Assembly: GCA_020796225.1 (NCBI GenBank) | Contig: CM036754.1 | Span: 21,704,867-21,768,866, forward strand | Length of the DNA stretch: 64,000 nucleotides | Reading direction: 5' to 3' | Source: Arion vulgaris | Taxonomy: Eukaryota; Mollusca; Gastropoda; Stylommatophora; Arionidae | Shown here: positions 42,340-52,509 of the stretch, in pieces | Layout: every line of letters begins with the position of its first letter | Position numbering within the stretch: the stretch's first letter is position 1 | Notes under the pieces: model-generated | The model's input: only the letters and a program-made list of their open reading frames with translations | What the model was told of the DNA's origin: nothing | Databases searched by the model: none | Position numbers and translations under genes: made by a program

Positions 42340-42700
42340 TACAAGCTCTAATATAATCGGAAAAGGCCCCGTCTTCAGGTTTAATGGGTTGGGATACACG
42401 CTCTGAACATAACAAGAAAAGGCCCCGTCTTCAGGTTTAATGGGTTGGGATACACGCTCTGACATAACAAAAAAAGGGCCCGTCTTTAGGTTTAATGGGT
42501 TGGGATACACGATCTGACATAACACAAAAAGGGCCCGTCTTCAGGTTTAATGGGTTGGGATACACGCTCTGACATAACAAGAAAAGGCCCAGTCTTCAGG
42601 TTTAATGGGTTGGGATACACGCTCTGACATAACAAGAAAAGGCCCCGTCTTCAGGTTTAATGGGTTGGAATACACGCTCTGACATAACAAAAAAAGGACC
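42340..42700. repeat. 55-bp tandem repeat, about 6.5 copies
   Basis: The unit is GTCTTCAGGTTTAATGGGTT, GGGATACACGCTCTGACATA and ACAAGAAAAGGCCCC, period 55 (for example 42541 and 42596). Its AGAGCGTG and ATTGGTTATATCAGAGCGTG-like parts relate it to the interspersed repeat at 55440-55712. Confidence 0.92.
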
Positions 42701-43464
42701 CATACTTAGGCTGAAAGAGCATGCATCGGCTTAAAGATGCTGTAATCCCTGACATAAAAAAACAAACAAATTCAATGTATTGACTACAATTTCTGTTTCT
42801 CAATATCCTGGCTATGTTTGAAATATTCAGTAGAACATCATATATTGAGATTTAATAATAAATATACAAACTAAAAAAATGCACTTAATTTCTGTGGAAA
42901 ACGTTCTAGTTCGTTCGATATGCACTAACCAACACGCACTAACTAAATCTAATTATGAAGAACAATTAATACATTAACGTCACCACTTTATGTGCCATAA
43001 TGCGTTCATGATATACATATCACATGCAGACGTCCTGAATATACATTTCATGCTGCACATTTTCAAAAGTCGATTTTTGCTGTTACTTCAACTCAACTAA
43101 TTATCTATTTTGTATCTGGCTACAACGCTGAGATAAAAGGGGCCAGTTTCCTCAGGAGAGTTGACATCATCGAGCTGTTTGACAAATGTTATTTCGATTT
43201 CCGTTGTTGGTGTTTGATGTTGTTTTCATTAATATAGTCGATAACTTAATGAATCAAATAATGCTTTCAGGTTTCTTTTAAGGTTGATGTTATTTCGATG
43301 AAGGTGCCACATTCAAAGTCTTTCAATGAATTGATTTTATTGTCTGTAAAATAGGGAGTTATTTCCTTTTCGAGATCTCAGAACTTCAGACCTAGCAGTT
43401 AGCTTGTGACGTCCCACCTATTCTCTATGAAACGATTGATTAGTTACATGATCATCATCAAGTG
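42701..43464. other. AT-rich spacer, nothing recognised
   Basis: No gene, splice pair or repeat family identified. Confidence 0.4.
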
Positions 43465-43642
43465 CCGTTCATAGGGAAGCTAACCTAGGAAATAAAAAGC
43501 GTCGCATAAATCAGATATGCTGGCCTACTTGTAGGCGCATAACTGGCACAACGTAGAATCGCTTTTAGGCTCGGATCACATACAAAGCACAAAGAGTGGT
43601 TAACAAGTGGTCGATATGGAGCGTTGGAAGATGAAGAAGAAA
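43465..43642 (+). mobile_element. SINE B 3' two thirds
   Basis: It runs from AGGGAAGCTAACCTAGGAAA through TAGGCGCATAACTGGCACAA to GGTCGATATGGAGCGTTGGA and (GAA)n. The core is truncated. Confidence 0.85.
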
Positions 43643-43815
43643 TAAGATTGGATATTCTGTTGAAGATCATACTGGAAAGAATGCCTGAAGACAGGCTGGT
43701 CAAATCTCTTATCTCTAATTCCTAAATCGTATTTTCTTGATACTCCCAGCACTCTACGTAGACACTTCACCTTTGTCGTGACTAATTTTCTTCTGCCGTT
43801 TGAAGTCAACGTCCA
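43643..43815 (-). mobile_element. LINE fragment, family Y (minus)
   Basis: The minus strand reads M-T-S-N-G-R-R-K-L-V-T-T-K-V-K-C-L-R-R-V-L-G-V-S-R and R-D-K-R-F-D-Q-P-V-F, homologous to the 55.2 kb and 19.9 kb copies (RRKLVTTEMNCLRR; RDKIRN). Confidence 0.75.
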
Positions 43816-44519
43816 AGCTTGGCACTGACAGCGTGATGTCGGGTAAAATGGTTTGGGTATTCTAGCCCGAATGTGAATTTATTTTCTGATTTATTTTTTC
43901 TTATTTCGACTGGCAAATAACGCGAGTCTTACTTACAGTCCACAATCTCCCCAAGTCTAGTGAAAAAAATCGCAAAATAAACTTTCTGTTTGTTCTAAAT
44001 CGCCTACTTATTAAGCATTACCATAGCCTCGGTACCAGAAGTATTAACATATTTTCTCCAGATCAGATCTGATCTGATCTGACCACCTCAGATGTGTACA
44101 TTTCCGTACTATGGGCGTCACAGGCTATAGAGATACCAATCGATTACCGTAGTCCAGATCTATTGCTTGCTAAATATATTCTTATAAATTTGAAAATGAT
44201 ATTGATCAAATATCTTTATTTGTAATAAGTGTATCGATCTTACAACGTCACACTGTCAGCATTCTGATTTGATATCGAGCAGTTAAATCATGCTCTTCTT
44301 ACTTCGTTCCAACTGCCTCGCAGTTTCTATGTAAATCAATCAACACATTTTAACATCTTTCATTACTCATAACTCTGTCACAAAGCAATCTTTGTGTGTC
44401 TATGTAATTCATTGAATTCTTCTTCAACACGCTTTTTATTGTAAAATATTTCATAATTTTACTATCAATGATAAATCTATAATTCACATCTTATGTATTT
44501 TATCCGACATACGGATCAT
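43816..44519. other. AT-rich spacer with a GATC palindrome
   Basis: 44059-44076 is a perfect 18-bp palindrome, CAGATCAGATCTGATCTG. Nothing else recognised. Confidence 0.5.
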
Positions 44520-44736
44520 TTCATTATTATTTATATTGCAACTTTTGAGCAGAAGCGGATGCTTTGACAACTGCAGCAGATGTTATAATGAGAGAAGAAG
44601 GCAATAATAGGCAAATAGTTTAATAAGAAAAGAACCGATGCACTATTGATGCAATGAAATGTATCACAAAAATGATGAAATGGGAAGCAGAACTTCATTG
44701 TCACCAGCCAAACGATTTACATTACCAACTCAACAG
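44520..44736 (+). repeat. Local duplicate, copy 1
   Basis: GAGCAGAAGCGGATGCT, TGACAACTGCAGCAGATGTT, GATGAAATGGGAAGCAGA and ACGATTTACATTACCAA recur, with changes, at 45212-45255 and 45573-45640. Copy 1 is interrupted at 44737 by SINE C. Confidence 0.65.
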
Positions 44737-45180
44737 TGCGTCTCTGTGGCGTAGAGGTTATGTGCTAGCCTCTCGCTCCAAAAGGTACTCGGTTCGCTCC
44801 CTCGTGCAGCAATCGGGATATTTTTGAATAGATCCCTGATCTCAGTGTAAGTGAGATTTAGTTCCTAGTCCTATCGGTGACGGACGATAAAACGTAGGTC
44901 CCATGTTCAAGTTGAGCACGTAAAAGAACCATTGGCAGTTCAAAACCGGGAACAGCAGGCTGGAAGGCTGCTGCCCAGGCAACATTCACTAGAAAGATTA
45001 AACAATAACATTTCTACAATAATATTTTCACCATCTTCTAATAACATCGCGCACACTTGCTGGTGCTACGGAGTTCGTGTACGGCCGCTGATATCTTCAT
45101 GTGTAAGAAAGAGATCGGATCACACATGGCTCCTCTCCGAAGTGCAATGATGATGGTCCTATCAATCACTCAATCAAACG
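44737..45180 (+). mobile_element. SINE C, longest copy
   Basis: The tRNA-like head GCGTCTCTGTGGCGTAGAGG and a GGTACTCGGTTCGCTCC box are followed by GATCTCAGTGTAAGTGAGAT, CCTAGTCCTATCGGTGACGG, GTCCCATGTTCAAGTTGAGC, GGAACAGCAGGCTGGAAGGC, then the common 3' part (GGTGCTACGGAGTTCG, GTGTAAGAAAGAGATCGG, GAAGTGCAATGATGATGG) and (TCAA)n. Confidence 0.85.
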
Positions 45181-45660
45181 AATCATTTCATTATCATTTC
45201 TATAGCAACTTTAGAGCAGAAGCGGATGCTCTGACAACTGCAGCAGATATCATGATGCTCGTCCATCACGGGTGATAATGGCCACCAAGGGAATGTAGTT
45301 GCGTTATGTTTGTCTGTGTGTGCGTAAATGACTAGTGAGTCCGATGAGGGCTTGAAATGTTTTTTAACAATGTGGGCAAGGTATACTTGCACTTGTGGGG
45401 AGTTTTACTTCCTTTCTAGTTTGACGTTTTTGTTCCATCCGTGCAGTTGTACCTGCTTCGCAGGCCGAAGAACCGTGTCGAAGAAGTGTGCGCCAGGCGG
45501 ATCTGCAGATATCATAATGAAAGAACTATAAGGAATTAAAAAAAAATATTCGATTTGTCACACAAAACAATACATGATGAAATGGGAAGCAGATCATCAG
45601 TGCCATCAGACAAACGATCCATATTACCAATTCAGCAAAGTAAGAAGCAAGTCGTAGTAA
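45181..45660 (+). repeat. Local duplicate, copy 2 (split)
   Basis: 45183-45255 repeats the left half of copy 1 and 45573-45640 the right half, with about 300 bp of other sequence between. Frames here have no motif. Confidence 0.6.
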
Positions 45661-46099
45661 ATCAGACATCACATAGACCACGACTGACTGAGATACCATC
45701 TTTTCAAGCAGCTAAAGATAGGAACTTATGTTTGGCCTTACAGTGACACTGATAAAATGACTTAAGAGCACCGTTTGCACAAAGATATCCAACGGACGTG
45801 AAGCAGATACACCTGATATTTTCGTCATCGGTGCTTATTCGTGATACGTTTTTCGGAGATCTCGACAACATGAAACATGAAGAATCAACAATGAATATGA
45901 ATTCTGAAGTGCCCTATGAGTGTTTTTACTGCGATATTTTGTTATCGACGATTTTGAAACGCCCAAACACCGTATTGAAAGCGAGTATCTACTCAGTTTT
46001 AATTTACTTTAGTCGTAGGAACATCATCACTGCACGTCGAACCAATTAGTCCATACGTGCTCCAATCTCCTACTCAGTATGGTTCTCAGCGTGTGGCGA
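45661..46099. other. Spacer with unassigned plus-strand frame
   Basis: An 83-codon frame (45798-46049) includes Y-E-C-F-Y-C-D-I-L-L but no identifiable domain. No splice signals of note. Confidence 0.35.
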
Positions 46100-46538
46100 C
46101 TAACAACCCTGATTCTTTGTTGATTTACTATATTTCTTTGGCTACCAGCAGTGTTCTTTTCTAGATACACTACATTTGACTGGGTATTCTTGCAGTCTGG
46201 TTAAGGTTGTAGATTCACCACTATTACTTGAATCATGTACACGTCCTATCTCATTTAGAGAATTTATAATATCAGCCTGGTGCATTGTTCTCCCGAATTG
46301 TACAGCAGCCATACATGCAAGCCTATCAGTACGTTCATTTCCCCTTATACAAGCATGACATGACACACAAATAAAACTGACTTTTCTCATCCTAGACCTC
46401 CTAAGCCTACCTCTTCCATTGTTTCCGAGTCCAGTCTGTTTTAATCTTCCTGAGCTATCTACTCAGTATTATACTGTATTACCCAGTTTAGGTCAAATCA
46501 GATGTTACATCTGCTACCGTAGGACAGTAGAAGGTATA
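46100..46538 (-). mobile_element. LINE RNase H region (minus)
   Basis: The minus strand reads R-K-V-S-F-I-C-V-S-C-H-A-C-I-R-G-N-E-R-T-D-R-L-A. This corresponds to the W-V-P-G-H-x-G-I-R-G-N-E-x-A-D-x-L-A motif of the RNase H domain in Jockey/I-type LINEs, here degraded, and is followed by a Q-E-Y-P-V-K-C end. The LINE continues beyond the SINE D insertion. Confidence 0.75.
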
Positions 46539-46551
46539 ATCTGCAACTGTT

Positions 46552-46759
46552 TCCTCCCTCCCCGATCCAGAAGCACTTGAGCTTTTCAGCTCTTCGGCTC
46601 GGTGCCATGGACATCGTAATCCTTCGGTTCGGTGCCACGAACACCGTAAATCTGGGGAATCTGTGGCTTTTTCAGTCATCCCGCGGAATTGAACCCGCAC
46701 ACACAGAGGGATAGTCACCCGTGGGTCCAACGCGCTACGAACACGCTGGACAGACGGGC
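46552..46759 (-). mobile_element. SINE D copy (minus) inside a LINE, perfect TSD
   Basis: Full SINE D, inverted, 208 bp, with both GGCACCGARCCGAAG units (complements at about 46598 and 46626) and the head CGCTACGAACACGCTGGACA. TSDs ATCTGCAACTGTT at 46539-46551 and 46760-46772 are identical over 13 bp. Confidence 0.93.
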
Positions 46760-46772
46760 ATCTGCAACTGTT

Positions 46773-47115
46773 AAATCCACCGACTCATGGAGGGGAGTTC
46801 AGGAGAGTTAAAAGTTAGGGGAGTTAGCCCTGATAGAAAATCACCACTGTCTTGTGTGTCAGTACAGTTATGCAGAAGGCTAGAGGAGTAAACCTTGACT
46901 ACAGATCTGGAGATGGGGACCCTAAGGCAGTTGATGGTTATGCGTGGATTCCATCCCATCTTCTGGCATCTCCTACAAACCCTGCTTGATCCCAAATGTA
47001 TGGACTGTGTCCTTCCTGTGGATGAAACAGTAGGGTAGAGATGGGGTTTGTGTAAAATGGACAAGACACATTGCCCATATCTTCTGCCAAGGCTAAGCAT
47101 ACATTGAGATGTCAC
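46773..47115 (-). mobile_element. Probable LINE continuation (minus), unassigned part
   Basis: A 114-codon minus frame (47115-46771) reaches the SINE D target site and includes C-R-R-C-Q-K-M-G-W-N-P and S-S-L-L-H-N-C-T-D-T-Q-D-S-G-D. Continuity with the RNase H fragment across the TSD suggests it belongs to the same element, but I cannot name the domain. Confidence 0.4.
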
Positions 47116-47495
47116 TTCATCCTTGCTTTTGGCTCGGACACAACACGGAAAGCAACAGTCACGAGAGACTTGAGTTGAAATGAAATAGAGACAAGCGTAA
47201 ACTTAGAAGTTGTCACAGTATAACACTTGTCAACTGACCGTCTGGAAAGACGAAAAAAGGTCATATACCCAGGGAATAGCGGTCTATCTCTGCTCACGCG
47301 CACACACATTCACGTGCGTTTATTTCTCCGTATAATTGGGTACTTGATTAAAGAGGAGCAATATGTTGATCAGTCAGCTTTTCATTAGCGGTTAACAATC
47401 AAGTCCAACAATAATTCAACTAGGTTCGTGTTTATCAATCAAAACAAGAATAACACAATTATGCTCTCGCAGTTAATGCAAACACTTCTTCTTCT
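47116..47495. other. Spacer, nothing recognised
   Basis: No gene or repeat family identified. Confidence 0.4.
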
Positions 47496-48058
47496 CTTCC
47501 ACCATTTATGTCTTTATAGAAGGGGAGTGGGGGAATTTGAATGTAGTGATCTTGTGTGTGCTTGTTTTAAGGTACTTTGTAAGCTGTTATTCATTATCTT
47601 AAGGCTGTTCTTGATGCCTTCGCTCTATCTTTTGCGTAGTCTCCTTCTTCTTCTTTGCGTTCGTTCTTTACGACCAATTTTAATCCCTTTTTGTGATATG
47701 CTTGATCTTTGCCAAGAACGTGTATACGTTGCACATTGATTTGGTAGGCCCCTAAACGCATAGTCTTCTACACGGTTAGGACACATGCATCCGATTTCAG
47801 TCAAACCTCCTTAGTTGGCTCTTACGACATGCGTGGCAGGTAACAGTGGTTCTATTATTTACACCCCAAATTTGGGGTCCAGTAACCACTCGGGCGTTTG
47901 GCGTGGTCTTCTCTTGCTCTGTACTCGTTATACCTTTTCTGTGTGGCTCTCTGTGGTAGACGATACCAGATCATTCTTGTCAGGTGTCCAAACCATTTAA
48001 TCTGTTGTTCTTTTATGCATTGCATGACTGGTTTCACATCCAGTCTTCTGTCTTCACA
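47496..48058 (-). mobile_element. LINE family Y tail (minus), interrupted
   Basis: From 48037 the minus strand reads M-K-P-V-M-Q-C-I-K-E-Q-Q-I-K-W-F-G-H-L-T-R-M and Y-R-L-P-Q-R-A-T-Q-K-R-Y-N-E-Y-R-A-R. The sequence then breaks at about 47893 and resumes at about 47643, with the complement of the AKRWSDGIKNSLT...ALKQAHTRS coding part, ending near 47500 with a GAAGAAGAAG tail. Confidence 0.8.
47644..47893 (-). mobile_element. SINE B-like insertion in LINE Y
   Basis: On the minus strand: CCCGAGTGGTTACTGGACCC, CACGCATGTCGTAAGAGCCA and an end ACGAACGCAAAGAAGAAGAA. The layout parallels SINE B but the sequence between is different, so it is a subfamily. Possible diverged TSDs are TTTTGCGTAGTCT and GTTTGGCGTGGTCT. 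Confidence 0.65.
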
Positions 48059-48221
48059 AACATCACACTAATTCATCAAATAACGATTACAGAGCGTGTA
48101 TAAATCGAGTCAACAACAATTGAATTATGTTCTTCCAGTTAATACAAACACGTGTTTAGTAAATAGCGAATAACAGGCTTCATTTAACTGGACCACACAG
48201 TTTCGATTGGGTTAACCTGTT

Positions 48222-48436
48222 TTTTGGGTTTTTTTTCCCCCGATCTAGAAGCACTTGAGCTTTTCAGCACCTCGGCTCGGTGCCATGGACATCGTAACCC
48301 TTCGGTTCGGTGCCACGAACACCGTAAATCTGGGGAATCTGTGGCTTTTTCTGCCATCCCGCGGAATTGAACCCGCACACACAGAGGGATTGTCACCCGT
48401 AGTCCAACGCGCTACGAACACGCTGGGCAGACGGGC
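48222..48436 (-). mobile_element. SINE D copy (minus), perfect TSD
   Basis: Full SINE D, 215 bp, inverted, with poly-T at 48222-48238 and the head near 48415-48436. TSDs TGGGTTAACCTGTT at 48208-48221 and 48437-48450 are identical over 14 bp, indicating a recent insertion. Confidence 0.95.
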
Positions 48437-48450
48437 TGGGTTAACCTGTT

Positions 48451-48984
48451 AGAGTAGTACTGTTCAACGAAGTGCGCGGTGCCATGGCATCCGTTTGATA
48501 CATACATGGCACCCAATTTTACTCCGTCGGTTTTTACGGTAATAAGATTTTTTTAAGTAGTACTCAATAACAGTATGTCTCAATTTTTTTTTCGCAAGAA
48601 CAATATTGAAAAATATTAAACTATTATTCATGGTTTACATTTTCATCTGTTATTATTATTGTCATTATTCTTATTGTTCGTATCATTATTGAAACTGTTA
48701 CATGGCGCTCGCGCCTCCATAGTCATTAGTCAGATGCACTTCAAAATATATATACAAAACGTTGGATATCACTGCTTTAGAATATTGGATGAGGAACCTT
48801 AATGAAATATTCGTGTGCAGCATGTCCTCCCGCTAAAATAAAATAAAAGTATAGAACCCGTTTTCATACCTAGTGGTATATCGTATTCTTCTTTAACCAA
48901 GAGATCGCGATAGGTTATGGTGTCACCTGCGGTCTTTGCTTCCCAGTATTTCACTTGTCAACCCCTAGTTGAAAGACGTAGATG
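48451..48984. other. Spacer, nothing recognised
   Basis: ATGGCACCCAATTTTACTCC at 48510 is shared (inverted) with 28040-28065. It has (ATT)n-like runs at 48650-48680. No gene. Confidence 0.45.
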
Positions 48985-49255
48985 ATAGAGATATGTTGAC
49001 CCTACCTTGAGAAGAAATGATCAAAGAATGCCAAAGCAGGCATTGACGTGGGAGACAAAGGTTTCAAGAAAGAGAGGACGCATTATCGAAACCATGAAAT
49101 AAATTTTACTGAGAGAGGCAAAACATATCGGATTCAATTCCATGTAAATGATTGGGCAAGCTAGCCAGGAAAGAACGGTATGGAGAAATTACTCGCAGAC
49201 TATGTAAAGTATAACGGTACGAGATGAATGTGTATATATATATATAAATATATTT
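48985..49255 (+). mobile_element. LINE family T tail plus (TA)n
   Basis: It matches 59150-59410 base by base with scattered changes: GAGAAGAAATGATCAAAGAA, AAAGCAGGCATTGACGTGGG, TTTCAAGAAAGAGAGGACGC, GGAGAAATTACTCGCAG and TATAACGGTACGAGATGAAT, then (TA)n at 49233-49252. The coding frame is broken. Confidence 0.85.
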
Positions 49256-49299
49256 CACTGGTGCCAATCTTATGGAGACTAGGTCGACTTTTATAATTA

Positions 49300-49562
49300 A
49301 CTGACGTCTGTTGCCAGGGCTCTCAAGGAATGCAAAGAATAGTAACACTGCGACCTATAAGGCATGTCGTCAGAGGCGACTGAGTTAGGAGTCTAGGGAA
49401 GCTAACCTACTAAAAAAAAGCGTCGCAGAAATCGTATGTGCTGGCCTACTAGTATGCGCATAACTGGCACAACGTATAATCGTTCTTAGACTTGGCTCAC
49501 GTGCCAATCACAAAGAGTGGATAACAAGTTGTCGACATGGAGCGTAAGAAGAAGAAGAAGAA
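49300..49562 (+). mobile_element. SINE B copy
   Basis: It runs from GTTGCCAGGGCTCTCAAGGA and AAGAATAGTAACACTGCGAC through TAAGGCATGTCGTCAGAGGC, TAGTATGCGCATAACTGGCA and TTGTCGACATGGAGCGTAAG to (GAA)n. Confidence 0.88.
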
Positions 49563-49964
49563 AATAATGAAGTGACTAGTTCTATGTTTTAAGCAGATAC
49601 ATTAACAGTGGTTTACTTCTTTGGTTTTTTTTTATCCAGCTTGTAAAATAAAATCGTAGCTATTATATGTCAACGTGTTCAGGTTACTCTGATATCCTTC
49701 TCCGAGTTAAGTCGCATAATTTTAAGCTGTCTGTGTTCTGTCAAAAATTGTAAGCATCTCACAATGAGAACGCAGACTTTCGTGTGTGCACATAGGAGAT
49801 CAACTGAAGACATTGTCAGATAACAGTCTCATTAGAGTTATCTTGAGCTGGTGAAACAACTCATTCGATACTATAACATTTGTCAAGTTTTGTCTGTTTG
49901 CTTTCCGTCTGTCTCTAGACGGTATGTGCATACTTAATGAGTACATTATCTGTCTACTGCCTTT
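49563..49964. other. Spacer, nothing recognised
   Basis: No gene or repeat family identified. Confidence 0.4.
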
Positions 49965-50115
49965 CCCCAGGTGGATGATGGCATTGGCTGTCCACTCTAG
50001 CCGTTAAGCGTTGGGGTGGGAGCTTTAATTTGCGTTCCAGCGCCAGATGAGTCGCCCTTGTGTTATATCCGTATTTATTTAGTGTGGTCTTGATATTGTC
50101 TATCCATATTTTTGT
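49965..50115 (-). mobile_element. LINE end fragment (minus)
   Basis: It is the counterpart of 25288-25435: CCAGGTGGATGATGGCATTG, GGTGGGAGCTTTAATTTGCG, TATTTAGTGTGGTCTTGATA. The minus strand reads I-D-N-I-K-T-T-L-N-K-Y-G-Y-N-T and L-E-R-K-L-K-L-P-P. Confidence 0.75.
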
Positions 50116-50595
50116 ATGTTAAGCAGTACTATTGTATATACTTTATACATTTAATAGAGACTCCAGCGATCTATGTCTCACACGACTACGGATGTTACCA
50201 CCCAGCAAGGAATGTTTCCCAGATAAAACGGATAAGTGTCTGTGCTGAAGTAATTAAATGACTACTGGGCGTGAGATCTGTGGAGGAAAATGTGGTCAAT
50301 TGCTACACAGACAGAGAGAGCAACGTTTAGGGCGACGGTGCTGGTGATCCCTTACTAGGAGCACTCTCCAAGAGAGAAACAAATATCAGTGTCAAGAGGC
50401 CGTGAAGCTGTGACCCCAATCTCTGAATAGGTGACTTAACTTTCTGGCAGTGCACACACGGATGAGAATTGAAATATTTTTCTTTTTAAGAAAGCTCCGT
50501 AGAACAGACACCTCCCCTCTCTCTATCCAGAGTGTGCTAGAGAATTGGAAAAAATATACTTACTAGGAGTTAAAATGAACAAGACAGATTTTAGT
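50116..50595. other. Spacer, mostly unrecognised
   Basis: It may include further 5' LINE sequence near 50480-50600 but no clear motif. No gene. Confidence 0.4.
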
Positions 50596-50599
50596 AAAC

Positions 50600-50880
50600 G
50601 AACAGGTTAAAAAAGAAGCTGGCGCTGGATAGGACACACTTTGCGAAAACCTGAGGGGAATATAACAAGAATGGTCCTTGCCTGGAACCCACAGGGACAG
50701 CGAAAGAAGGGGAGGCCGAGAAATACATGGAGACGAGATTTTGAGGCAGAGATGAACAATTTAAAGAAGAACTGGAGGGAGCTGCAGGAGATAACTAGAG
50801 ATAGGAAGATTTGGCATGAGTTGGTTGAGGACCTATGTCTCAATCCGGCTTAAAAAGGCAAATAGAGAGAGAGAGAGAGT
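50600..50880 (+). mobile_element. LINE ORF2 C terminus with stop and (GA)n tail
   Basis: The frame reads a WRWIGHTLRKPEGNITRM segment (one frameshift at about 50640), W-N-P-Q-G-Q-R-K-K-G-R-P-R-N-T-W-R-R-D-F, K-N-W-R-E-L-Q-E-I-T-R-D and R-K-I-W-H-E-L-V-E-D-L-C-L-N-P-A, ending in TAA (50851-50853). Then AAAGGCAAATA and (GA)n follow. It is the best-preserved relative of the sequence that makes up the 47-bp array. Confidence 0.88.
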
Positions 50881-50904
50881 TAAAATAACAACATACATTT
50901 AATA

Positions 50905-51185
50905 ACTACAAGTAAACAAATTAAATGGTTTGGACACCTGACAAGAATGCCCTGGTATCGCCTACCACAGAGAGCCGCACATAAAAAGTATAATGAGTAT
51001 AAAAGAGGAGGACCACGCAAACCATGGAGCTATGGCATCAAGAATAGCCTTACGAAAATTAATATCCGCTTACAAAGTGCCTTAAAACAAGCACACACAA
51101 GATCACTACGTTACACCCCTCACCCACTACATAAAGTAAATGGTGGAAGAGAAGAAGAGAAACAAATACGAAGGGAACTGACATA
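50905..51185 (+). mobile_element. LINE family Y tail
   Basis: I-K-W-F-G-H-L-T-R-M-P-W-Y-R-L-P-Q-R-A, K-K-Y-N-E-Y, G-G-P-R-K-P-W-S-Y-G-I-K-N-S-L-T and A-L-K-Q-A-H-T-R-S-L-R. The end GTAAATGGTGGAAGAGAAGA matches that of 20228-20250. Confidence 0.85.
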
Positions 51186-51204
51186 ACAACAGAAATCACC
51201 TGTT

Positions 51205-51680
51205 CAAGAGCCTGCGTTTTTCCTTGGCAACATATGGTTGTGAGACATGGACCATTGACAAAGTGGCAGAGAAGATCATTAATGTCTTTGAATACAAATG
51301 CTACAGAAGAGTACTTAGAATATCATGGTAAGAGAAAAGATCAAATGCTTGACCAGTGCTTGAACAAATGCAAGAACAGCTTGATATTAAAGAGAGTTGG
51401 CTATTAAAGAGCATAAAACAAGGAAAATTAAATATTTCGGACACATCAAGCCACATGAGTGCCTAGAGAAAATAATTTTGGAGGGTAGGGTGCATGGAAG
51501 AAGAATGAGAGGAAGACCTAGAAGACGATGGATGAAAGATGTAATTGACGATCTGAGAATGACTGACTGCTGCTGACGCCGGTCAACTTGCACAGAACAG
51601 AAAGTTTTTCAGGACTGCTGTCATGGGAGTCAAGTTCCGGAAGGGACAAGCTACTTGATGATGATGATGATACAAATAGG
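51205..51680 (+). mobile_element. LINE family V tail with (GAT)n
   Basis: T-Y-G-C-E-T-W-T-I-D-K-V-A-E-K (51234-), F-E-Y-K-C-Y-R-R-V-L-R-I-S-W, K-L-K-Y-F-G-H-I, H-G-R-R-M-R-G-R-P-R-R-R-W-M-K-D-V-I-D-D-L, ending A-T-S-Y-L-M-M-M-M from (GAT)n at 51656-51671. It has several stops. A second copy lies at 61870-62195. Confidence 0.85.
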
Positions 51681-51844
51681 ATAACTTAAATGTCTTTTGC
51701 GACAAATATAATAGGATAGTCTTTTGTGGAAAAAGCAATACATTAACTGCATGTTTTCCCGAGAATTATTATTCTTGTAAAAAGATTCGTCTCATGCCAT
51801 TAATAAGAACAGTTCAGGTTGATTTAATATACGTTTAGTAGGCG

Positions 51845-52200
51845 TTCATTTTCATCATCATCATCATTAAATAACTTGTCATCATCATAGCTTTGCCACC
51901 ATTACAGTTCTTCGGAATTTATCTCTATCTCTCATAGGTCAGAAGCACTGTTTCTGCTGCGGTCATGCTCAAATCATCAGTCACATCATGAATCCATCTT
52001 CTTCGTAGTCTTCCTCTTCTCCTATTTGCTTGGATACATCCGTCCTCTTTTCTTGTCTTTTAATATATCAAAAATAATTGTCTTTTTTCGTAGCATAAGC
52101 CAGCTTTGTTTAATTTTGATTTCTTTCTGGATCGATCTATTTGTTCTCTTCTCTATCTATGTATCGTACACAAAGGAACTCTCCTGTAACACTTATACTC
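51845..52200 (-). mobile_element. LINE tail (minus)
   Basis: It starts with (ATC)n at 51853-51868, the complement of a (GAT)n tail. On the minus strand it reads R-R-W-I-H-D-V-T-D-D-L-S-M-T-A-A-E-T-V, then diverged coding sequence. It is related to family V. Confidence 0.65.
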
Positions 52201-52500
52201 AAAAGTATATTTGAAACGCTCAGTTCGGTTTCATAATGTAACTTTAGTTAAGCTTTCAACTAGGTATTCTTAAAGTGTACATAAACGTTCTTGTGGTTAT
52301 GATCAGATAAGATGAGCACGGAGACGAGGGTGAATTATTTTGAAAAGATATAAATTTATGCATGAATCGACTTGTTCGGGTCGAAGATCGTGGCATGTAA
52401 ATATGTTGCTGTGTGTAGGACATACACATACTACTGTGTGAACATAACTATGTAACAACGTGGACATACACATGTGGCTGAAAGGACATAAAAAACAGAA
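52201..52500. other. Spacer, nothing recognised
   Basis: No gene or repeat family identified. Confidence 0.4.
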
Positions 52501-52509
52501 TATGTATCC

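Noticed and set aside
44059..44076. Hi-C ligation junction
   Set aside because: A DpnII junction would read GATCGATC. The sequence here is GATCAGATCTGATC, so a natural palindrome is more likely.
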